From: Coccinella septempunctata
Lineage: Eukaryota > Arthropoda > Insecta > Coleoptera > Coccinellidae
Assembly: GCF_907165205.1 (NCBI RefSeq)
Contig: NC_058195.1
Span: 12,772,001 to 12,836,000 of the forward strand
Length of the DNA: 64,000 nt
Reading direction: 5' to 3'
Below are positions 56,420 to 64,000 of the stretch, in pieces (positions within the stretch are counted from its first letter, which is position 1; every line of letters starts with the position of its first letter). Position numbers and translations under genes: made by a program. The notes under the pieces were generated by a model. It searched no databases, was not told the origin of the DNA, and was given only the letters and a program-made list of their open reading frames with translations.

Positions 56420-56713
56420 CAGGGTGATAATTTAAAAAGTTTCTAGGCCAATTACATATGTGGCGACAAGGATGTTTTCAGAGAAATGCCGAAACAGGTC
56501 AATTTTTATTCGGAGGGGGACATATTTTGAGCAGAATTGTAAGCCGAAGTCTCCTAAAACCTAGGTGTAGGGGCTGTCACCCCTAAATTCTTCATAGGGA
56601 ATAGAGGGTGAGCTAAACCTCAATTGGAAGACAATATGTCCCTCTACAATTATACTATTGTCTTCCAATTAGGTATAGCTCACCCTCTGAGAATTTTTCA
56701 AATTGTCACCCTG
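56420..56713. mobile_element. Small CAGGGTGA-type MITE with inner hairpin
   Basis: Ends CAGGGTGATAATTTAAAAAG and TTTTTCAAATTGTCACCCTG (about 20 bp inverted), TA at 56418-56419 and 56714-56715. Near the right side, GAGGGTGAGCTAAACCTCAA and TTAGGTATAGCTCACCCTCT form a second inverted pair around CAATTGGAAGACAATA and its complement, an inner hairpin of ~35-bp arms. Confidence 0.8.
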
Positions 56714-56715
56714 TA

Positions 56716-57770
56716 TTTGTTAAATATTCTCATAACGGCAAGAACTAAGAATTTGATATTTAGTATGCATGCTTAATTTAATAAATATATCCTTTAAGAA
56801 TAGTGCTTAAAATTGGCACTGTCATTTGATAAATAATCTATGTCGCCATATTTCACATTTTATTTTTATTCATTCACAAAAAACAGATTTTGATTCACTA
56901 AATTTATTCCAAGTTGGAGACTCGCATCTGTATACCTACCAACCTACCTCATCTACCAAAGATTAGGCTTCTGAGTACTTTCGAACTGTCAATCAAATGA
57001 ATCGCCAACTCTTGTTGTGAATAATCACATTTTGACAGCTGTATGAGAACATATTTTGGTAAGCAGGACTCGATCATAACAAGTGACAGATGAATTAACA
57101 AACACCGCACTCCTACATAAAATGCGAAGATAATCAGATATTTTTAACGCTAAACTTTTACTCGCTGAAATGTTCATTGTTGAATCTTCGATGATCAGAT
57201 TAGAATGGCATTTGGGATGAAATGAAGGTTCCTGACGTATTGTTGGCTAATAAACTGTTATCTCTTGAAATTGAAATATTGTTCGAATATTTAGGACAGT
57301 ATTGAATGAGCTCAACATTCTGATGGCAATCAGCCATCACGGAATAAGTCACTGGATTCTTTTGATTTGAAATTTTGGCTAATTATTTTGAATTATGATA
57401 TACCTACATCTTTGAGAGTTAGCTTCTGAATTTTCATAAAAAATTACTTGATTTCTTATAGTTTTTACTTCCGAAATAGGTGATGCCAATTATTGTAATT
57501 CACTTGAACGCTCACAGTGCAGTCTCCAATAGTAAATACATACAGTGAATCGAAGAAAATGTTTGATGTTTCAAATAATTTTTTATAAGAATATGTTATA
57601 AAGCGTATCTCAAATTTGAGATAAGACGTCATCGGTCATTTTCGAAGTGCAAATCTGTCTATTTATGACTATTCTCAAAGAATATTTACTACATTCACTT
57701 CTATAAAAGTACTCGATTGGGCCAAAAATAATATTCTTAAGTTTTTGTAACTAGAACGGGGTAAAAACCT
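56716..57770. other. No gene recognised
   Basis: AT-rich; no supported feature. Confidence 0.45.
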
Positions 57771-58191
57771 ATACCATAAAAATGCCAAGAATTCAGGGAA
57801 CCCAACTCTTGAAACTAAGTTGGACGCTATTTAATAAATATTCGAACTTTTTGTAAAATAAAAGTATACTTAATATTTTCTCGTATAATGTGCCTTTTTT
57901 GAGTAATTTTATGTTCAAAAATCAAAAAGTATCTGTAAAATTTTAAAAATTGGGTTCTTTGGCTGAATACAACTCTGTTTAAAAGATCCGCAGATGTGCA
58001 GTGTCACAGATTTATATAGTTTTTCTGAAGATAATTTTGTTTTTCCAGGAGTGGCACAGCTCATTATGAAAATTTAAAATGGCTGTATCTTTTTATCAGG
58101 GCCGAATCAGAAAAAATGGTATAGGAAAAAGTTTTTCTTTTGAGCTCAAGAATCTACTGTTGAAATATTTTTACGAGTCAAATACTGACCT
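57771..58191 (+). mobile_element. F1 element copy k (right half)
   Basis: Begins mid-element at ACCATAAAAATGCCAAG and continues to a decayed right end (TTTACGAGTCAAATACTGACC). The left half is missing. Confidence 0.8.
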
Positions 58192-59567
58192 GAGTGTTTC
58201 ATCTAAATCCAAACGACTTATATTTCAGCTTCAACCTTTAGCTAAAGAAAATAACCAACATTAACTATTCTTGAAGCAACTACACATCATGAGTCAATAA
58301 CTTCATTTTCTTCAATAGCAAATTGCATTGAAAATTGATATATTGTTCTTTAAAATAAATAGATTAGGATTCCATTGAATCAGTTTAACTGAAATTTGTA
58401 CGCAGAACGGACAATATAGTGCTGATTTACGTTTACGAAACAAAAATGTTTTGACAAGCGTCTTAACCTCACATTTTCTTACTATGCAGTATGGAATGTG
58501 TCAAATTTCCATGGCCAACCAAGTGCTTTCATAAAAGTGAATGGAATATGTATATGTATCAAACATCAAATTCCTAATCCTTTTTGTTAAAAGGACATTC
58601 AACAAACTTGAATCTAATTGGCAGACAGCTTGCACGTGTTTCCATATGATTGGTGTCTTTTCTTACTTCTTAATTTTTAGAAAATCTGCATAAACCAACT
58701 ATTAGTTAGTAATCGAACCCTTGATCCAGATCTCTGATATAATGACTTCGTAACTTACTAACCTATCAAAATCAGCCTCATAATAATGAAGAACATTATA
58801 GCTCTTGCTATAAATTCAATATTCAATCAAAAATGTAACTAGTACTCTAACGAACCTATAAATCTAGATAAAACAGATAAATTATCGAAGACTCAACATA
58901 CAGAGTAACAAAAATGCAAAACCTGTATCTCACGCATCAAAAGTAAAACTTTGAAATACGATTCCATTATCACCTGTCAATAAATATCGTTTTACGGACG
59001 CCCAGATTTGAATTTATATTGGGGGGTACCAAATAAGGCAGCAACACCGTAATGGAAACATAATCGTCTGCAATAATTCAAGATTTTCACTCTTTATCAG
59101 ACGAATTGATACGTGAGTCATGGGTCGAAATTTTCAGCGCACCAATAGAGGGAATAATCAAGAACGATTAATTTCTTGGTGCAGCGCGAGGAGTCGTTGT
59201 GGTCCATCAACTTTAAATTGATTATTTCGAACTATTAATCAAGAGACCATAATACAGGTTTACAAGAGGAGGATTGAAAGTCCCGATATTACTACAGTCA
59301 ACTTTTTCTGATTAATTTTCTTTTAATTATATGGATGTATGTTGATTCGGTAGTCTGAGATTGTTAACGAAAGTTTTCGAATTGATAGGCGGCAGTTGAA
59401 GTGTACAGTGTGTCTCAAACTCAACAGACAGTTGAAATATATAATAATGATTTGTTGGTAACTCTTGGCTATACGTCGCGTCGTATACACGATTCAACAG
59501 TTTTGAGATTATAGGGCTGACTATTCTATGATTTTCAGGAAACACTGAAGTACCTATATCAGTACAT
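58192..59567. other. No gene recognised; short dispersed repeat
   Basis: AATGTGTCAAATTTCCATGG...AGTGAATGGAATATG at 58495-58552 is the third copy of the motif at about 31902 and 33108 (inverted). Nothing else supported. Confidence 0.45.
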
Positions 59568-60238
59568 GACTCCTACGAATATTTCAACAGTAGATTCTTG
59601 AGGTAAAAAAAACACTTTTTTTTAATGACATTTTTTTCGAAACGGTTCGGTTTGAAAGATAAAGGCTCTTGAAAAAAATTTATTTTTAGTTCTATCTCAC
59701 AAAGTTTTATTATCCAATGAAATGAATTTCGGAATATAGTTTTTAATTTATTTGATGAATCTTTTTCGAACACAAGATATCACCCACGTCTTCCAGTTTT
59801 CTTATTATGACCATTACGTACCATAAAAATACCAAAAATTCAAAGAACCCAACACTTGAAACTTAGTTGGACTGCATCTTATGAATATTTTAACTTTTTG
59901 TAAAATAAAAGTATTCTTGATATTTTCTAGTATAATGCGCTGTTTTAGAGCAATTCGATGTTCAACAATAAAAAATATCTGTGGAATTCGAAAAATTGGG
60001 TACTTTGACTGAATGAAACTTTTCTTAAAAGATCCACAGATGTGTAGTGCCACAGAATTTCCTAGTTATTCCAAAGGTAATTTTGTTTTTCCAGAGGTGG
60101 CAGAGCTTATTATGAAAACTTAAAATGACTATATCTTTTTATCAGGGCGAATCGGAAAAAATGGTATGGGAAAAAGTTTTTGCTTCAACCCCAAGAATCT
60201 ACTGTTGATATATTTGTATGAGTCAAAGACTCACCCTG
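59568..60238 (+). mobile_element. F1 element copy l (left tip lost)
   Basis: Starts at GACTCCTACGAATATTTCAA, so the first ~15 bp are missing or mutated. It continues through all internal F1 blocks to a complete right end, GAGTCAAAGACTCACCCTG, followed by TA. Confidence 0.84.
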
Positions 60239-60440
60239 TATATGACCACTGTTAACAGATTCTGACTACAGGTTTTTTATAATTTGAATGTATATTAAAA
60301 CCACTACATCTTCTAAACGGAGTCACCGATTGAACTGATATTTGACTGAAGATAGCTCTCAGCAGGTTAAAGAAGGAATATCTCTCGATTTACAATACCG
60401 CATTCCCAAAATTTTCAATTGAAAGTGGCTATATTTCACC

Positions 60441-61489
60441 CATAGACATATTAAACACATGGACACGGCGTAAAGAGAGAGGGGGTGCGGCCGAAATAAG
60501 ATAGAGCTAGTATGGGCAAAACATTCGTTTGCACTTTGTATTTATCGAAATTTTCAGAATTTTCTCATCAATTTTAGATCAACTTTGAATGTCGTATCCT
60601 TTTTCTATTATGGAAGTAATAATGGTGTCCTCGTAGAGTGCAATTAATAGTACGAAATGAGTTGAAAAGACAGATAAAGTGAAATTTCACAGGTATAGTA
60701 ACTTCGAATGTATTAATCGATTTATTATATCATAGTTGAATTATTCATTTCAAATCAATAAATGTATGTCAATTCTTTTCTCATCTATATAAAATAACAC
60801 TCAAGAAGCAATTGAGATTAGGTTTGAAAATAAATGCCCAGAATGCGAGCTTTTCCATCGGGACAAAATATAAATATGCTTCCTAAAAATTATCCTCAGT
60901 TGAAAAATTACTTAGTATGCTGATTGTAATGTCTATTTTTCAATCTTTTGATCAATATTGATCAACGAAATATTTTTTCCGATATTGAACCAACAAGAAA
61001 TCAGAATATTGTGTTGGCTAAAAATGTGCTCAATTGTTTTTATTCAAATCAATGTATTCACAAACTTTTCATGAACTTATCTGTTGTATTTTCCGAGGAA
61101 TAGTTGTCGAAAGCAAAAATTGTGCTCTTTAGTTCTAATTGGATCATTATAAACGCAATCTAAATGATACTAATATTCGTTCAATTTTTTTTATTCGATT
61201 ATAGGTACTTGTTTTTATCTCTAACGTGCGCCAATATACAAATATAGCTCGGAAATTAATACCTAAATTAAAAGAATAATGTTTATAATCAATTATCGAA
61301 ATATTTCTAAGCCAATTTCATTTCTAATTTTCCCTATTCAAAAAAAAATCGAAATAAATCGTATGCGCTTAGCGCTAAGGCGTTCTAAGGAACGTTTTCT
61401 TGCCCATACTAGCTCCATCTCATGTTGGCCGCACTAGTGGCTATTGAAACTCAATGGAAGGGCGCGTCCATGTGTTTTATAGGTCTATG
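60441..61489. mobile_element. Non-autonomous hAT-like element (1,049 bp)
   Basis: Ends CATAGACATATTAAACACATGG and its imperfect complement CCATGTGTTTTATAGGTCTATG. Further inverted blocks are GTGCGGCC and GAGCTAGTATGGGCAA (left) versus TTGCCCATACTAGCTC and GGCCGCAC (right), giving ~90-bp terminal repeats. It is flanked by a perfect 8-bp direct repeat, ATTTCACC, at 60433-60440 and 61490-61497. An 8-bp duplication is the hAT signature. The interior is AT-rich without a transposase. Confidence 0.85.
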
Positions 61490-61497
61490 ATTTCACC

Positions 61498-62497
61498 CCT
61501 ACAAACAGCCCTTCTTAGCTCAGAATCCGGTCGGACCAAAATCACTGAATTTGGTACATTTGGAGTTTTATAGTATGCGAAATCTCATAGTGCTACCTTT
61601 TTTGGTCATGCACCCCAATACACTTTTTACTGGCCACAATGTCTTTGAAACCACTAAACATTTATCACGTATTTTAATTCCTTGAGAATTGTTAAAATGT
61701 TAACAATCTCATTCAGTTCAAAAGTTCGAACACTTCCTTGTCCTCTGCAATTTTTCATGAAACGCAAGATTTTTGAGAAAAATCTGAAAATTTGATTGAA
61801 AGCACTTCGTGAGTACCTAGTAATGAATTCTACTTTTTCACAAAAAGAATGTTTTTCAATTGAATGGGTTTCCTAATGGTTCAATAATTTTTCAAATAAT
61901 TGAATTCTGAACATCAAATTACTCGAAAACAGAGCATTATACGAGAAAATATGAACAATGCTTTCATTTCACGAAACTTTCAAATATCCATTATACAGCG
62001 TCCAACTTATTTTTGAGAGTTGAGTTTTTAGAATTTTTGGTATTTTTATGGTACGTAATGGTAATAATGAGAAAACAGACGTGGGTGATATATTTCGACC
62101 AAAAAAGATTCCTCCAATAAATAAAAAAATATATTCCGAAATTCATTTCATTCGATGAAACCGTTTGTGAGATATAACTAGAAATACATTTTTTTATGGT
62201 TTTTCAACATCCTCTATCTTTGAGACTAAGCTGATTTGAAAAAAATGGTAAAGAAGAAAAGTGTTCCTTTTGACCTCAAAAATCTACTGGTGAAATATTT
62301 GTACGAGACAAAGACTCACTCTGTATATACCAAATTGATTTTCTCATGACCGGATTCTGAAATGAAAAGAAAAGACTATTTTTAGCGGCGAAATTCAGGT
62401 CGCTGTAACTCTGAAAGAGGGTACCTCCTAGCAAAAACCAATAATAGGGGTCTAAAGAATCTGTGGCCAAATTTTGTTGCATTAATTTCACACCCTG
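61498..62497 (+). mobile_element. F3 element copy 2 with F1 nested inside
   Basis: Matches 601-1075: CATGAAACGCAAGATTTTTGAG, GAATGGGTTTCCTAATGG (61640-61910), then CATGACCGGATTCTGAAATG, GACTATTTTTAG and AATCTGTGGCCAAATT (62326-62490), ending CACACCCTG followed by TA. An F1 fragment occupies 61911-62323 and has replaced ~110 bp of F3. The left end of F3 may extend to the hAT-like element or beyond. Confidence 0.65.
61911..62323 (-). mobile_element. F1 element copy m (half, inside F3)
   Basis: Inverted F1 beginning mid-element at ACATCAAATTACTCGAAAAC and ending GACAAAGACTCACTCTG before TA. Confidence 0.82.
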
Positions 62498-62499
62498 TA

Positions 62500-63726
62500 T
62501 AGATCATGTCAAAATTCGAATGTGATGACGTTGGTCCTCAGTACAAACAAATTACCAACCCACATTTCTGAACGAATCAGTGCCCTTTGTATAAAATCCA
62601 GCATCTTATAATCAGAGTGGAAGGATTAAGGAAATTACTGAAGCCTGTTTCAAATCACTGTCGTCTAAATTACGAAATACTTGCACCTAGGCGCCACTAT
62701 TACAAAGCATTTGCATAATCTGCTGTGGCTGGCAAATAAGTCGCTGTTATGAACATCTTTCTGGAATTGAAGAAGTTGTATTAAAATTAAAGTGTTAATT
62801 TATAATGGGCTTGGAAAAATTCCTCCAAGTTGTAACTATACCCACGAAGAGGGATTAAACAAATTTTCACGATCACGAGCAAACTGTTGGAAAAATCCAA
62901 GCAGTTCTTGAACTGAAAAATCAGGAGTAACCACTGGTCAATGATATTGCTAATAACCTCTAGAACCGGCGTAATAAACATAATTTAGGCTGGGAGTCGT
63001 AAATTTAACGATAATAAATACTTCTCGAACAGTGCTTCTCAAGAGGCTATTGCAACGATGTCTGAAGCACTCTCACGTTCAGTTTACGATGACAACTTGA
63101 TCTTTGCCGGCCAGGGAGACAAGATTCGGATATCGGCAGGTTACCATTTATGTCGTCTGCAATCTGTCAGTATATTTCCCAGGTTGTAGATGTTCGGTGG
63201 TGTCTGCAAAATGGAAATGACCAGGTCCCTTTGTACTATTTGGAGTGCTTCAGATTTATCAGTTGAAAGTGAAAAATATCCTGTTGAAATCTTGAAGTCA
63301 CAAATTCTGGCGATGAACTTAACTAAACATTCATTTTCAGGGAGTGGAACCTTGTGAATCGCCTCTCAAAAACTGCAATGGCCAGTCGATTTTCATGATT
63401 TTCCACAGAAAGTTCTTACTATGAAATTTTGAAATGCTTCAAAGTTTTCGTCATTTAAGGAAATTATACCATTTTCATTGTAGTCGGCGTAGTTTTCAAG
63501 ATACGACTTTCAATTTTTATTTTCTTATGGCAGCCATATCGCATAATCCCATTGAAAAATGAATAATACTATTTGTATTCAACATTCAACTTGGTTTGTT
63601 CGAATTCAAAGCGAGACCCTAGCTGAATTTTGAGGATATTTTTGAAAATATCTCTACTATAAGAAGACTATAAGAAGAAATTCATAACTTTTGAAATCAA
63701 AGTCAGATAACACGCAGTATAGAAAC
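62500..63726. other. No confirmed gene; two exon-like pieces
   Basis: Minus strand, 62913-62840: a TTTTTCAG acceptor is followed by an open frame QELLGFFQQFARDRENLFNP and SSWV, then a stop; it could be a terminal exon. Plus strand, 62989-63189: an open frame without ATG at its start includes SQEAIATMSEALSRSVYDDN and LIFAGQGDKIRISAG, with a donor-like GGCAG/GTTACC. I recognise neither. Confidence 0.3.
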
Positions 63727-63728
63727 TA

Positions 63729-64000
63729 CACTGCGCAAAAAAATTAACGCACATTCTGAAAATCTCAATTTTAATGAAAGTTTACTCTAGATTGATTTTA
63801 TAACTTATTTTTTATGTTCTCTCGGGAACGTTTTGAACGAAACAAGACACATTAAATGGAAGAAAAATTCAGGATTTCACCGAATCTTATGTGAAAGATG
63901 AGAAATGAGCAATTCTCAAAATACTGAAATGCTGATAAGTGATTTAATACCTGGTATTTCCACCCCTTGCGTTAATTACAGCTCGGCAACGACGGTTCAT
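63729..64000 (-). mobile_element. Tc1-type element, copy 4 (runs off the window)
   Basis: Begins with the right-end TIR read inverted, CACTGCGCAAAAAAATTAAC, after TA at 63727-63728, and continues backwards along the element. The last bases are the reverse complement of the transposase C-terminus (the NARGGN...SMNRRCRA region; AACGACGGTTCAT closes the window). Its catalytic core lies beyond 64000. Confidence 0.9.

Noticed and set aside
59573..60053. Frames with repeated peptide similarity in F1 copies (also 25307-25894, 53735-53962)
   Set aside because: Those in F1 and mariner copies are frame noise: the frame and stops differ between copies of the same element.
1..64000. CRISPR arrays, bacterial operons, rRNA and tRNA genes
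   Set aside because: Looked for evenly spaced identical repeats, rRNA-like blocks and tRNA B-box motifs; none seen, and the window is eukaryotic.

Overview
This window looks like insect nuclear DNA. It is AT-rich, has GT-AG introns, carries insect-type mariner, Tc1, pogo and non-LTR elements, and holds two exons of a group III secreted phospholipase A2 gene. The order is not determinable from the sequence. There are no bacterial operons, rRNA genes, CRISPR arrays or recognisable tRNAs.

Host genes are sparse. The one secure host gene is on the plus strand: exons at 26116-26457 and 30596-30820 encode the pro-region and the catalytic core of a group III sPLA2. Its remaining exons were not found. 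A possible TATA-driven first exon lies on the minus strand at 50299-50075. Weaker exon-like pieces are at 12668-12838 and in 62840-63189.

The rest is mostly transposon layers. (i) A 3,500-bp pogo/jerky-like element (20155-23654) has perfect 13-bp TIRs, a TA duplication and an apparently intact two-exon, ~803-aa DD35D transposase with an unusual C-terminal module; it is the only element here that looks autonomous. (ii) There are three mariner copies (DD34D, all broken), four Tc1-type copies with CACTGCGC ends (DD34E, all broken or partial) and an older Tc1-like relic at 19735-20135. (iii) Four families of non-coding DNA elements are present, called here F1 to F4. F1 has 13 copies with CAGGGTGAGTC ends; F2 and F3 share CAGGGTG-type ends; F4 has GTTGGGGAGCC ends. 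(iv) There are palindromic or foldback elements at 1312-1505, 37000-37954, 42991-44330 and 51824-52247, and a 1,049-bp non-autonomous hAT-like element at 60441-61489 with a perfect 8-bp duplication. (v) Fragments of RTE-like and R1/jockey-like non-LTR retrotransposons lie at 18951-19660, 40090-41660, 47780-48560 and 48780-49621.

Several elements sit inside one another, so relative insertion order can be read directly: MITE in mariner in F1, F1 in F2, foldback in F2, long-TIR element in F4, hAT-like next to or inside F3. Tandem duplications (330 bp, ~240 bp, ~110 bp, ~130 bp, 15 bp) and a 650-bp direct repeat fill parts of the remaining space. Family membership was judged by eye from the sequence; no database was consulted.
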